Notes: generated by a model not told the origin, from the sequence alone. A DNA stretch of 64,000 nt from Thinopyrum elongatum (GCA_011799875.1 CM022301.1:9071570-9135569), one strand, 5' to 3'. Counted from the stretch's first letter, positions 48,908-60,530 are shown. Program-made: numbers and translations.

Positions 48908-49738
48908 ACGTACCGCCGGTCGGGCCGACTGCCGCCGCCACCTGCGGCCGGCGGCGCTCCCACAACTGCCAAGCCGCACCACCCTCCCCTAGCCTCACCC
49001 CACCGCTGTGCTGCCGCTGCCCCCGGTCATCCTTCTAAACCTCACCGGCAAACAGATTTTTCATCGACCCCGTAGCCCCCGACCGGCATCCGTCATGTTT
49101 TGGAATCGCTAAGCTATCGCCAGCTCCCGATCATCCATGGCATGGCCTTGCCGAGATCGGTGTTCCTCAACCCACCCGGCCGTGAGCTTCGTCCGAATTG
49201 AGAATTGACTGTCGCCACAAAAAAAATTATAGGTACTAAATGCTAATTAGCAAACGCATATCGCCACATGGATGCTAACAACTACAAGGGCTTAACATTA
49301 AGAGGCTAACAATGTAATCTGCTGACTCAAAATTGCGACTAAGATGTTCCATGGTAAGCTACTGACTGGAAGATGAAATATATATGTACTCCATCACTTG
49401 TGACTGGTGGCTGGGAGCCTTTAGAAGCCACCACCAACTGACCAGTCGCTATTATGATCTGACCAGTTGCCACCATGAAACTGCTATTGTATGTCTGTAT
49501 CTAAATTCTAAAGGAATATAACTGCAAACCCTTGGTCCTTGGACAACAAGAAAAACAGTACAAGAAACAAGCGATGACCAGAACAACGAGTAATGTTCAA
49601 TCTGTCTTATGTTGTTATTTAGTTGTCTGCAGGAGCAAATCACCCACCATGTCTTCAGTTCACAGTAATAAGTACTGCAATGTAAAGTCTGTAACACAGA
49701 TGCAGTCTCATGATGAGATATCTTGTTCCAAGCTAAGC
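48908..49738. other. 3' flank of the AFP-like gene, with GC-rich fragment
   Basis: 48908-49200 is GC-rich and ends near an A8 run (about 49219), possibly a retroposon remnant; no frame is supported. About 49400-49738 lies just downstream of the AFP-like stop codon and is probably 3' untranslated region. I could not place a polyadenylation site. Confidence 0.45.
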
Positions 49739-50112
49739 TTAATGCTGAGTCCACACGCTGAACACTTGGGGCGATCTACATGCACGCGCCCCGCCGGTCA
49801 AAAGCCAAGAGGGCTTGACCAGGATGCTCCTCAGCGGGTTGGCGACTTGGCCGCCTCCAGCATGCTCCACAAACTCCGCGGGAGATAGGAAGCTACCATG
49901 GCACATACACAAAATCCTCACCTCGTCAACTTTGCTGTAATTGTACAGCAAGCCTACAACCCTCCTGCCATTTGGGAGCCCACTGGTCCACACCAATGGC
50001 ATCTCCCACACTCTCCTCCTCTTCGCCTCGAGCCTTTTCAGATCTTCAGCCTTCCTCTTCCTCGACCCACCCTCGATGCCAGCAGGGAGTGAACCTGTAC
50101 TCGTAAGGATAC
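49739..50112 (-). CDS. Ninja-family (AFP-like) protein, exon 2
   Basis: The second exon starts after an AG acceptor (50114-50113, context TATTGCAG/GTATC). It contributes two bases to a glycine codon split with exon 1, so phases agree. It encodes residues 90-213. A basic block, [20 protein letters not shown] followed by LEAKRRR (about 97-123), matches the family's NLS-containing B region. The C-terminal domain, about 132-190, has [35 protein letters not shown] and ANPLR. In Ninja/AFP proteins this domain binds TIFY/JAZ-type partners or ABI5-class bZIP factors. B and C regions are almost adjacent here, whereas many family members have a longer linker. The last 20 or so residues after VKPSWLL do not look conserved, so the end may be altered. 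Stop at 49741-49739. Confidence 0.82.
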
Positions 50113-50689
50113 CTGCAATATTCCGTGCACAATGAAAGATTCATTAGACCATCCTCGAAGTAATGCACGCCCGCTTAAACTAATACTTGTACTTTATATA
50201 TGGCAAGATGATGAGTTAAATTGGATTTGCTTGTTATCATCTCACGATCACTGTGTTCTCTTCCTTTACAAGAAAACACTTTATAGTATTGATGGCCATT
50301 TGACGCAATTTTACTGAAGTTCTTGACTGGACCAGCGTGTAATTGACATCTTACAATAAAATAGACGGGTAGATGTCCATACTGCTCCAGCACATTATAT
50401 TGGCATGCTTCGACGACGAAAACGCATCACTAGTAATGGTACCAGAAACCTTTTTCTACTACCAAATAACTTGGCATATATGAAAGAATAAGACTCCTTT
50501 TTCATCAATGGAACCAACTTTTTAAGAAATAACCACATGTTTGTTTGGTATAATACTAATAGATTCGCTCCAGTAGACCCTTTAGCTAATTAATCTTGAA
50601 GCAAAAATGGTTAGTTTAACCTAAATATGAATCATGTTGACGTAAATATTAAAGGCAAAGAAACAAAAGGCAAAAATGTGCACCATATG

Positions 50690-53600
50690 GAAGCATGTTT
50701 TGGGGGGATCTGGTTGCAGAGAAGGTGCAGGGTTGCTTTGCTCACTTCCACTCTGGCAACCAAGCGTGTGTGATTTGGTTCTTGCCGACGACAAGTGGTG
50801 GTGGTGAAAGGGCTACCGAAGTCTATGCTGGAAATGGCATCCTTGGTGCACAATACAATCACGGTTCCGGTGTACTAGGCGTTTTTATTGTTGCTCTGAC
50901 ATCAATGTCAACTTTGATTGCCGATTCTGACACTCCGAATCTGTGTCGCCGCATCCAAATAAATATTAGACTAGCCAAGCAAGCACATACGCTTCACAAC
51001 GTAAAACGTGCTTGGTATGACTTCCTTGGTGCGCCAAACAATCACTGTACTACCGTACACAAACATCTCCGGAGTTGCTCGAACATCCTTGCCAAACTTT
51101 TGTTTCCGAGTCAACACCCCCAAATCCATGTTGGATTTTAGTGTTATTTTTTGTTTAAAAATACATACCATATCAGGCACCAAAATCCAATACCATGTTC
51201 GAGTCCATGTTTTACACTAGGTAAGTGAGCACATATGTGTACAAGGGAATGTTGAGCGTCGGGACCATGAGGCGGACGTCATTTGGCTTGTTCCTCGACA
51301 ATAGACCTCTAGGGTGTCCAAATTTGTTTGTTGAGTATGACACCCTGAATCCGTGCAGGTTAGTGTTTTTGACGTATCCAACAATATCTTGCTGGATAAG
51401 GCACGGAGATCCTCTACCACGTGTTAGTAGGTGTTGGTCTCGTAAGCCAGCATATGAGCATCGCAATGCCCACTGAAATAGCGAGCGTCAGAGCTTGCCT
51501 GCCCAACAAGGTCTACTGAATCTAATACCGAGTCTGAGTAAATGTTGAGTTGGTAAACAACTCATCGGCATCGCTAAGATACACCGGAATGCCGATTGTC
51601 GGGGCTAGGATGGTCGACAACATTCGACTTGTTCCTAAGCGACATACCTCGATGGGTTTCCAACCTTGATTCTCGAATATGATAACCCAAATTTGTCTCG
51701 GATTTGAGTTGAGTGTTACTTGGCGTGTCCAATAATCATGTTGTATAAGGCAACAAAATCATGTACCCTGTTTGGATAAATGTTTGACTAGGTATCATGT
51801 GCTTCCTGTTGGAATTGGATGTTATTCATCATGTCTAACAGTATCATGTCGAATAGGTTGCTGAAATCAGGTACCACATCCAAATAAATGTTTGAATGGG
51901 TATCATGTGCTTCATGAGAAACAACGAAATGGCAAAGCGTTGATGCTACTTTACCAAACTAGCAAAATGGTATACTAGGTAATCAAAAACATATGTGATA
52001 CAAGGTACACCGAAATGCCGAGTATCGGGACAAGGATTGCCGACAATGTTCTGTCTTGTACATTGACGATACGCCTTGATAGATTTCAAACTTTGGTTGC
52101 TGAATGCAGCAACCCAAATTTGTGTCATACTTGAGTGTCATTTGCCATGTCCAACAATTTCTTGCCTAATAAGGCACTGAAACCATGTACCACCTCCAGA
52201 GAAATGTTTGACCAACTATGACTTGCTTCGCAAGATAGAGAGCAATGGCGTGTGTTCGTGCTACTTTCTCGAATGAGTAAATGTCATACGGGGTAAACAA
52301 GAACATCACCATCGCAAGGTTAGCTAGAACGGCGAGCATCCGCACTAGGATGGACGACGGTGTTCTGACTTGTTCCTCAGTAATAGACCCTCACGGTGTT
52401 GACTTTATTTGCCATGCCCGACAATTTCATGCAAAATAAGGCACCAGAACCGTGTAGCACCTCCGAAGTAATGTTTGCCCATGTATCATGTGCTTCGCAA
52501 GATACATAGATAGGGCAAGCGTTCATGGTACTTCGCCAAATGAGTAAAACTTCACACTAGTTAAGCAAGCACATTGGAGTCGCAAGGTATGCCGAAACGG
52601 CAATCATTCAATATGGCATGGCCAATGACTTCTAACTTGTTCCTCGGTGATAGACCACCTCAGTGGGTTTTGAACTTCCGTTTCCTTATATGAGCGGCCG
52701 AGTTCGTCTTGGATATAAGCGTTATTTGCCATGTCTGACAATCGAATACGATACCGGAACTGTGTACCACCTCCAGAGAAATGTCTAACCAAGTATCATG
52801 TGCTTTGCAAGATACAAATAAATGGAAAGCATTCATGCTACTTTGCAAGATGAGTAAAATGCCACACTAGTTATCAAGCACATCATCATTGCAAGGTATG
52901 CCCGAACTGCAGGAACGACAAACATCCCCACTAGGATGGTCGACAGCTTGCGACTTGTTCCTTGGTGATAGACCTCGATGGGTTTCAAACTTTTGTTGCC
53001 GAATATGACCGCCAAAGTTCGTTTCGGATTTGAGTGCTATGTCTTGTGTTTGACAATATCATGTCAATTAGGTTGCCGAAATCATGCACCACATTCATGG
53101 GCGTCATCTGATTCACGAGATACAGCGAGATGAGAACCATTGATGCTACTCTATAGACGAGTAAAATGTTATACTAGGTAAGGAACCACATTGGTGTCGC
53201 ACTGTGCGCTAGAATGTCGATCATCAAGACTAGGATGGACACCAACTTCGATTTGTTCATCAGTGACATACCTCGGCAGGTTTCCAAATTTGGTTGTCGA
53301 ATATGACATCCGAAATTCGTGTAAGTTGAGTGATATTTGCCGTGTCCAATGACATCATGCCAAATAAGACACTGAAATTGTGTACCACCTTCGAATAAAT
53401 GTTTATGTAAAGTATTGGGCCCAGTCTGCCCAACTGGGCCCAGCTGGTTCCTTGATCTTGTGTACCTCGATAGATGTCCAACTTTGATTGTCTTGTCCAA
53501 CACCCAAATCCATGTCGGATTCGAGTAACTGGGGGGTTATTTTGATTTGTCAAACAATAACATGCTGAATTGGGCACTACAATCTGATACCACGTTTGAG

Positions 53601-53800
53601 CAAATGTTAAACTAGGTAAGCAAGCAGACATGTGTAGCATGGGTACACCGACATGGAGAACATCATGGCAGCTCCCCAAATTGTTCATTGATGACATAGA
53701 CCTCGACAGGTGTCCAACTTCATTTGTGTAGTCCGAGAGCAGTATTCATCGTGCCCAAATTCTATGCCGAAAGGCACCGATCCGATACCACATTCAACTA
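50690..53800. repeat. Degenerate tandem-repeat array in the intron
   Basis: The block CTAGGATGG(T/A)CGAC ... CTTGTTCCT(C/A)...GA(T/C)A...ACCTCGATGGGTTTC...AACT recurs, diverged, at about 51228, 51566, 52005, 52316, 52580, 52894, 53198 and 53640. It is accompanied each time by GATTTGAGTG...ATTTGCC...GTC(C/T)(A/G)ACAAT and GTACCAC...AAATGTTTGA. Unit length is about 260-440 bp. Weaker relatives extend left to about 50,700. The short frames in it are not conserved between units, so it is non-coding. Confidence 0.7.
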
Positions 53801-55023
53801 AGAATCATTCTTACATTACACATACATGCTACCGAGTTGTTTATCCTTTGTTCCTCTCGACGGGTAGGCACCCCCCTTCACCCACTTCCTCTCAACGAGG
53901 CTCCTCTGCCCGTCACTCTGTTGACGGAGGGGGGGGGGGGGGGGAGGCGGATCTATGTTGTGACGTTGTATTCAGGGTTTGGTTCCTTGACGACGATGAT
54001 GGTGGTGGTGGCGGTGTCGTGCGTGATAAGAATAAAATTTCCCCGACTTATAGTCCACCTTGTTGGAGACTATCTTGACAGCGGCTCTGGTCACTACTCT
54101 TCTGGTGTGTTGTGGATATGTTCCATCGTTGCATTTTGTAGGTGGTATTCAAAGGCATCATCGAGTGGATGGCATGCTTCATGTTTTGGCCCTCTAGATC
54201 CTTCTCCAACCATTGAAACGAATCGCTTCATGTCTTGGTCCTCTAGCTCCTTCAACCGACGAACCTCGACCAGCTTCGGCTTCCTCGGGAGCTAGTGAGG
54301 TGAGGTCTCCCTGAACCCATCCGCGGGGATCTAGGATGGTCGCCCAGACCTCTTCGTCGTCCTCTCCGTCGTGTTTTCCTCGACGTCTTCTGGCACCGAC
54401 CAATGACTTCTCGGCCACTACATCAACAATGTTTCCATAGCTCTAGTGGTGTTTTATAGGATTAGAGGCAGTATTGAGTTTTGCTCATGTCATCGATTTT
54501 CTAAAGGACATGTGCATAATTTTCTGCTTCTTTAAGGTTGATCCTTTAGGGGTTAGTTGACTTCAACACATGGAATTGGCCTCTTCGCTAAAAAACTAGT
54601 GAGCTAATAATTGCTTGTGAGGCCGAGGCTGGCGCTGCCCGCCCAAGCGGCTATCTCAAACCCTGATTTTACCATGCTTTCCCATCTTCCTAAAATCATA
54701 CACATATCATGACAGTGTCCTAGTAGACACTAACAAGCAAACAGTTGTAAACAGGACAACTCAATTATGATGGATAAGTTTATCTTTTAATTCCCGGATG
54801 GGAAACACCGATGATGACATATCATCTTAGGCTCTTAGCTTGCCAAATACACCTCAGATCCAACAGCCTAGCTATACTCCATAAGAGGGGCTCCTTACTC
54901 CACACGCAGTACTAATTTATTCACCGGCCAGGTGCAATTGGTAAATGGCAAGCTCCAACTCCACTTACCTAATGTGCGTTGCCCCTATGCTCACACATGA
55001 GTTCAATACACTGGGAGTGCCTC
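53801..55023. other. Intron DNA, no recognised element
   Basis: Contains a 16-G run (53929-53944) followed by GAT/GGT-rich triplets. 54100-54420 is GC-richer with two similar pieces near 54165-54200 and 54225-54260 (CTTCATGT(T/C)TTGG...CCTCTAG). No gene supported. Confidence 0.5.
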
Positions 55024-55039
55024 AACTAGTCTCGTATGC

Positions 55040-55351
55040 ACGAACTAATCTGTGGATGGATGGTTAGAAGGACAGTGGTATACCCAACTCACCAGAGTTC
55101 AACTCCTAAACTTGAAATTAGTGCTCGCATTTTCCTGGATTTATTATAGGCCTTCCGGTGATGTGTGTTTAGTGGGAGGAGACGTTCCCGTCAACTACAA
55201 AGACGTCTGTGAAGACTTCGTCAATCTCGAGATGATGTGATGGCTCAGTCTCTCGGAGGTGCTCATAGAGGTAGGGTGTGCATGCGTGTGTTCATAGGGG
55301 TGAGTGTATTTGTGTATGTATAAGCATCTACGTCTGTATTGTGTTAAAAAA
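55040..55351 (+). mobile_element. tRNA-derived SINE
   Basis: Flanked by a perfect 16-bp target duplication AACTAGTCTCGTATGC (55024-55039 and 55352-55367). Near the start are RNA polymerase III promoter boxes: TGGTTAGAAGGACAGTGG (A-box-like, about 55060) and AGTTCAACTCC (B-box-like, about 55095). The 3' part (GGCTCAGTCTCTCGGAGGTG ... GTGTTAAAAAA) is a familiar grass SINE-type end with a short A tail. It is non-coding and would have relied on LINE enzymes. Confidence 0.82.
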
Positions 55352-55379
55352 AACTAGTCTCGTATGCCTTGCCTGTGTA

Positions 55380-55890
55380 CTTTGAAGGGATAAACATGAA
55401 TGTTTTTCTAAAATTTATGTGGATTTAAAACAGTACAGCATATATTAAAAATTATTGTGCAAATTTATGTATCTTCATTCAGGACCACAAGTTTAAAAAC
55501 GCATAATTACAAAAAATGACAGCGTTGTATTTTAAAAACTGTTTAGCGCGTACTAAAAATTATTGTGTAATAATAGTAAATTCTAGAAATGCATTAAAAC
55601 ATTGTAAGGTGTTTGTAGAAATGTAAGATTAATTTTACGCAATAGTTTTTCCAATACACGTTGTTAATTTTTTGAATGCATGACAAACATCTGTCGAAAA
55701 CACATTTACAGTTTTATAATACACGTGAAACATTTTCCAGGAATATGTTGATCATTTCTTTTCAAATGCACTAGCATATTCCCTAAATCTCCCTCATCAA
55801 TACTAAATCGTTCAAAAATTAAATTATCTCATTAAGCATCAAGTGGCGTCTTGCGTTGGTTAGCACACGCATGTGTTGGTAGCACCAAGA
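55380..55890. other. AT-rich intron DNA
   Basis: Rich in AAAATT-type sequence with a recurring TATTAAAAATTATTGTG (about 55441 and 55552). No gene or transposon ends recognised. Confidence 0.5.
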
Positions 55891-55958
55891 GGTCCTAAAA
55901 CAAGTGTCATGGTTTTAGTTTAAATTTGAATTAAAACCATGACACTTATTTTGAGACA
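55891..55958. mobile_element. Short Stowaway-like palindromic MITE remnant
   Basis: GTCCTAAAACAAGTGTCATGG and its near-complement CCATGACACTTATTTTGAGAC surround a TTTAGTTTAAATTTGAAT centre. This is the form of small grass Stowaway-type elements (CTCCGTCCTAAAAT... ends), here without its outer ends or a clear TA duplication. Confidence 0.6.
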
Positions 55959-56436
55959 GATTTTGTGCAATTTTCATTTTTAATGTGTATTGTTCTCATA
56001 GAATATAAAATCCGGTAGTCTATTTCAGAACAGAAGCACGTTAGACATGGTGCGGTTAGCGACGGCTGCTCGTTCCAAAAAAGAAATTCCAGAGCAATTC
56101 ATTTGTATTATTCACTCATGGTGGTCCCACAGGACAGCCCGAAAAAACTTGTCCAATTTCATTTATACTGTTCATTGGCAGTGGCCACACCGGACAGCGG
56201 TATTTAATTAAAATTCAGTGGGTTATGTGCAGAAAAAACATCACACGCGGGTCAGCTAGCGCCTCACTCACTCCCAGCCACTGACGTGTGTCACCGCCAC
56301 ACTGGCACGCCATATGGACAGAGCATACCCCTGAATACGCGACAGATAAGTTAAGGCACTCCCGGTATATTTAACTCCTCACAGATCTCAAACCAGTCTT
56401 ACAAACAATTCATCTAACAAAGAACAATTAAAGAAT

Positions 56437-57794
56437 GGCCAACGCTAGCCGCCGGCGGCCAACTTTCGGCCGGTCGGCTGCGGAGCGTTGGATCCGTACG
56501 AAATCAACGGTCTACGTATAGCAGCGACTGAGTCGTCTTCTTCCTTCCGTGCTCGTCACCAACGCTCGCGCCTGTGCTTGCCGACCACCCCCGCCCCGCC
56601 CAGCGCTCGCGCCGTGCTCGCCGGCACCCTGCTCCGCCCGTGCTCTCCGGCCACCCCCACGCCGCCCAGCGCTCGCGCCCGTGCTCGCCGGCCACCCCGC
56701 GCCGCCCGCGCTCGCTCGCACACGTGCTCGTCGGCCACCCCCGCGCCGCCCGCACTTGCTGGCCACCCCCGCCCGCAGCTAATCGCCGTCGAGCCTGCAG
56801 GTCCACCATGAAAAAGGATGTAGCAAAAATCCTCGACGGACGTAGCAAAACTACAACGGTTGCAACAAAAATGGATCGCCGCGGTCGAGCCTACAAGTCC
56901 ACCATGAAAAAAGGATGTAGCAAAAATCGTCGACGGACGTAGCAAAAACTACAACTGTTGTAGCAAAAAAATGGTCGCCGCCGTCACGGGATGTAGCTTG
57001 GCCGTGAATGAATGTAGCAAAATCTGTAGCGGGTTCCAGCAAAATCGCCGCCTGTACCAGCAAGAAAGAAAAAGGGTTGTAGCACTAGTGTTCTAGCAAA
57101 AAAAGTATCCTCCTTCCTCAGGCGATATGCTCAAGCGCGAAGCACCTCACCTGGTCGCCTCTCATGACGGTTCCAGCAAAAACTACAACGGTTGCAACTT
57201 GGTGCGTACCCGCTTCCTGCAGTTCTCCATGACGGTTCCAGCAAAACTCCATAGCGGTTGCAGCCAAAAACCTCGCCATCGTAGCAATTTGAATTGCCGG
57301 TTCCAACATTCTACCACCACCGGCTCCAGTAAACTCGATGGGTCGGCTGCAGCAAAACTCGAGTCTCCGGTGACAACAACTTGTTTTGGGATCACCACCG
57401 GCTGCCCCTCTCGCTGGCCGCCGTTGTAGCATGGTCGCCGCCGGTTGTAGCACCCCACTCCGTGCCGCAAGCTGGGTTGCCGCACGGCCGTGCTGGTGGA
57501 TGGGCGGATGCTTGCCGGAGCAGCACGGGGCGGGTCGATGGCGGCTGCTCGCCGGAGCAGCGCGGGCAGGTGGATGATGGCTGCTCACGACATCGACGGC
57601 GGTCATCACCGGCGAGAATTTATTTGAGAGCCACATGGGAAAAAGACGGCCAAGGGGATAAGGAAAGAGAATGAATGGTGGAGCGGTTCGTGGGGATACG
57701 GGAGACAGACTATAATCGGTGGTGGGTGGGCCTGTTGCCAGCGTGAACGTGACCGGCCGAATTTCAGCCGGTCGTCCCGCTGTAAACATTTACC
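56437..57794. mobile_element. Non-autonomous Mutator-like element
   Basis: 1358 bp flanked by a perfect 9-bp duplication TTAAAGAAT (56428-56436 and 57795-57803), the hallmark target size of Mutator-like elements. The ends are imperfect inverted repeats: both sides start GG and share, about 20-45 bp in, TTCGGCCGGTC. The inside has GC-rich tandem repeats (56580-56770, CGCTCGCGCC/GGCCACCCC units). The rest has many short copies of GTAGCAAAA/CAGCAAAA separated by CGG-rich sequence. No transposase frame. GC-rich filler could be captured host sequence (Pack-MULE-like), not shown. Confidence 0.75.
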
Positions 57795-57865
57795 TTAAAG
57801 AATTCATGTCGATTATACCAGAGAAATAAAAACAATCATGTCCGTTACACCTGACCTAATAACTA

Positions 57866-58026
57866 CTCCCTTCGTTCCTAAATATTTATCTTTCTAGAGA
57901 TTTCAACAAGTGACTACATACGGAGCAAAATGAGTGAATCTACACTCTAAAATATGTCTATATACATCCGTATGTGGTAGTTCATTTGAAATCTCTAAAA
58001 AGACAAATATTTAGGAACGGAGGGAG
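57866..58026. mobile_element. Stowaway MITE (Thalos-like)
   Basis: 161 bp with terminal inverted repeats CTCCCTTCGTTCCTAAATAT and ATTTAGGAACGGAGGGAG, flanked by TA on both sides (57864-57865, 58027-58028), as for Tc1/mariner-class MITEs. It lies in the intron, about 0.2 kb from exon 1. Confidence 0.92.
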
Positions 58027-58235
58027 TAGCAAAATATTTAGCAGTGAGATGCATGCACACTACACCCAGCGCATGACAGAGCGCCAAAAAAAGACCATTG
58101 CTGAGCATGAAATTAATTGATCGAGCTAAAAATATACTAGTACTCTACCACATTTATTTAGCAAATTATGCGGACAAAATACAGAATTACAGATAGCATT
58201 TTATATTATGAAAACATCAAGAGAGACAGACGCAC

Positions 58236-58503
58236 CTTGGGACGGGCACAAGCTCGCCCGCAGCTTTGCCTCCTCCTTGATGGTGTTCAAAGGGGTCGCC
58301 GAGGGCTGGACCTCAGCGGTGCTCCCAGGGAAACCACTGCCCTGCGGCTGCGGGGTCGCCGAGAGCCCCCCGAGCGACAGCCCGAGGCTAAGGTCCACCG
58401 CCTCGGCCCCGGCCCGTGAATCCGAATCCAAGCGCTGCGCCTTGTGCTTGCCGACGTCGCCTCCGCCGATGCCATGCTGCAAGCCCCTCGGGGAGTTCTC
58501 CAT
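58236..58503 (-). CDS. Ninja-family (AFP-like) protein, exon 1
   Basis: Start ATG at 58503 (MENSPRGLQHGIGGG); 89 codons plus one base up to a consensus donor (CCCAAG/GTGCGT). Residues 37-46, DLSLGLSLGG, form an EAR repression motif at the position and with the wording typical of the Ninja/AFP family, which recruits TOPLESS-type corepressors. With exon 2 the protein is 213 residues: EAR motif, basic NLS block and C-terminal domain, in the family's order but shorter than many members. These nuclear adaptors dampen abscisic-acid (ABI5) or jasmonate (JAZ/MYC) responses; which applies here cannot be read from the sequence. The gene appears intact apart from its long, repeat-filled intron and a doubtful C-terminal tail. 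Joining of the exons is my inference from phase and domain order. Confidence 0.82.
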
Positions 58504-59200
58504 CTTCGTCGCCGCACGTACTCGTTCGTCACTTGGTCACTGGTCAGAGGAAGCTCCCGCACGGACTCGTTCGTCAATCGTCAATGGGTCAGAGGAAGCT
58601 CTCGCGCTCCTCAGAGATGAACCTGCCGCGATGAGGTGAGGGACAGGAACAAAGCACAATTCAGACCAGCAACTCATGACACACGACAGGAAGCGAGAGA
58701 GAAACGAGCACATAGGAGGAGGAGGAGGAAGATTACGAGGATTGCGCAGCCGAGGAGGGAGGTGGACGCCATTGAATTGATGTCCGGTGCTGTGCTGTGC
58801 TGTTCCGTTCTGCTCGACGCACGACGAGGAAGGAAGGAAGGAGACGCTCTCTTGCAACACAAACAACTTGCTCCTCTCCGGGCCCCCTTGTGCTTTTGAG
58901 GCGTGAGAGGGAGGTGGAGGTCGCCCAGTACGACGCATGTCATGCCAGGGCGGACGCGTGGCGTGGCTCGCGGCGGAGCCGAGCCCGGACCCCACGGGGC
59001 TGCGGCTGCGCGGCCCGGAATGCGCTTCAGTTTCTCCTCCTCTGGCTTGTCCTGACCGAGCAGAGGGAGCGGCTTTTTGGCCCCATCTCCGGCGAACTAC
59101 GTGCAACCAACGGACGACGACGATGCAACAGCTCGCCGTGCGTACCTATCTATCTCTATCTATCTGTCTAGCCGCTTTCTGTCTCATGCTATATTTTTTT
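58504..59200 (-). promoter_or_regulatory. 5' region of the AFP-like gene
   Basis: GC-rich, gene-proximal DNA. Two 45-bp direct repeats (from 58520 and from 58565, each starting ACTCGTTCGTCA and containing GGTCAGAGGAAGCTC) lie within about 100 bp upstream of the ATG, probably in the 5' untranslated region. AAATATAG on the minus strand near 59190 is a possible TATA box. Apparent reading frames here overlap on both strands and are not credible genes. Confidence 0.45.
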
Positions 59201-59821
59201 CATTTTGTGAAAAAGTCTCGTGCTTGTTTTCGGCTACTGTTTAATGCTTTTAATTAGAACAACACCACATATCTTCAGGATACACGGCAGGGGCTAGAGT
59301 ATGGATCTGTATCGTGTCTATCTACATGTTGGAGGAGTGGCTACGATTATGATGGACTTTTTTTTACGAGAAATCAAATTCCTGAAGTCAAGCGCGGTGT
59401 TGTTGCGCGCTATCGGCGACCGATATCACAACTATCGTATTCCTTTACCGCATAACCGATACTGTTTGATGTTGATTGTATATGGTGCCCATTCAAGTGA
59501 CAACGAATCTTTGCCCCTTCAAAAGATATTTGATCTATAATGGGACTAGACAGAAAGTGATAAGTGTCACCGATTTATACAAATAATAGTCTAATGTTGA
59601 TTATCTTCAAATAATGGGCTACTTTGACTTAAGCAAATAGTAGTCTACCACTAATTATTTCGAGATAACTGGCTAGCTTTAAGTACTTCTAGTTAGAATC
59701 ATATGAGTCCATTACTATCAACTTTCTGTACCGCCTAATGAACATTGATGTTGGCCGTATATATCGTGACAATGAAAGTGAGGAAGTATGTTCTCCGGTC
59801 TCCAAAAAAGTACAATTTGTG

Positions 59822-59855
<34 letters not shown>

Positions 59856-60104
59856 AGAGGGAGTTCACCTAAAAATTTAATTTCTGAATGTTTTTTCCAT
59901 AAATAAATGTTGGGTTATCCATGCCAGCGCAACTGATACGTGGCTCCTCTCCCGTGATTTGGTGATATATTTGTAGAACTAGCAGTCCATCCCCTGTCAG
60001 GAAGAAACCGCACAGCCTGATCATCTTAGTCTGTGTGGTCAATCTTGTAAGGAAAGAAACAACTGGGAGTTCGAGAACAAGCTCCGTCTAGTAGACCGCC
60101 TGAT
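59201..60104. other. Unassigned upstream DNA with GT/GA microsatellite
   Basis: No gene recognised. A compound microsatellite, (GT)n followed by (GA)n, lies at about 59822-59855. Confidence 0.6.
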
Positions 60105-60530
60105 ATGACCGTGGCTAATGTTAGTGTTGTTGATGATCGCAAAATAGTACCACATGTTAGTGGGTTAAAGGAACAATTTTCTGATACAAGAAAACAACAC
60201 GTTGCTTCATTTGATCATTATGCCAACGAGAAGAAAACGAAGTCCCTGGACATGCATGTATTGAAGGGGAATAATTGCATGCAAGGTAAATTACTAACTC
60301 GAGACAGGAGATACGCATGCAATATTGACGTGGTTCGGTTTGGCAAGGAAATACCAACGTGCACTAATTCCTTCGAAGAAAAGGCAACCTATGCTATTGG
60401 AAGGAATCATGCAAGATCTGATTTGTTTGCATCGGTCAAGAAGATAAAAAGAAGAGATATATTTCTATTTATCCCACTCCCACGCAAGTTAAAAGTCTAT
60501 CAATTACATGAGGTGTACATGCAGGATTAG
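60105..60530 (+). CDS. Hypothetical 141-codon ORF
   Basis: An open frame ending just upstream of a gypsy LTR. The product is basic and hydrophilic (for example GKEIPTCTNSFEEKATYAIG). I recognise no domain, and the frame is only modestly longer than chance. It may be the degraded 3' end of a retrotransposon polyprotein, since a polypurine-like AAGCTTGAGAGGA (60540-60552) follows directly. Confidence 0.2.
   Translation: MTVANVSVVDDRKIVPHVSGLKEQFSDTRKQHVASFDHYANEKKTKSLDMHVLKGNNCMQGKLLTRDRRYACNIDVVRFGKEIPTCTNSFEEKATYAIGRNHARSDLFASVKKIKRRDIFLFIPLPRKLKVYQLHEVYMQD

Larger units (their letters stand above)
50113..58235 (-). other. 8.1-kb intron of the AFP-like gene
   Basis: Bounded by a strong donor (CCCAAG/GTGCGT at 58236/58235) and an acceptor TTGCAG at 50118-50113. 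It holds a degenerate tandem array (50690-53800), a SINE, a Mutator-like element and two MITEs. I found no further exon with Ninja-family similarity, but a small middle exon cannot be excluded by eye. Confidence 0.65.

Noticed and set aside
56488..57789. Pro/Ala/Arg-rich frames on both strands in the MULE
   Set aside because: Driven by GC-rich tandem repeats inside a transposon; overlapping frames on both strands.
58537..59106. 189-codon minus-strand frame upstream of the AFP-like exon 1
   Set aside because: Overlaps the probable 5' untranslated and promoter region, mixed with equally open plus-strand frames; no domain.
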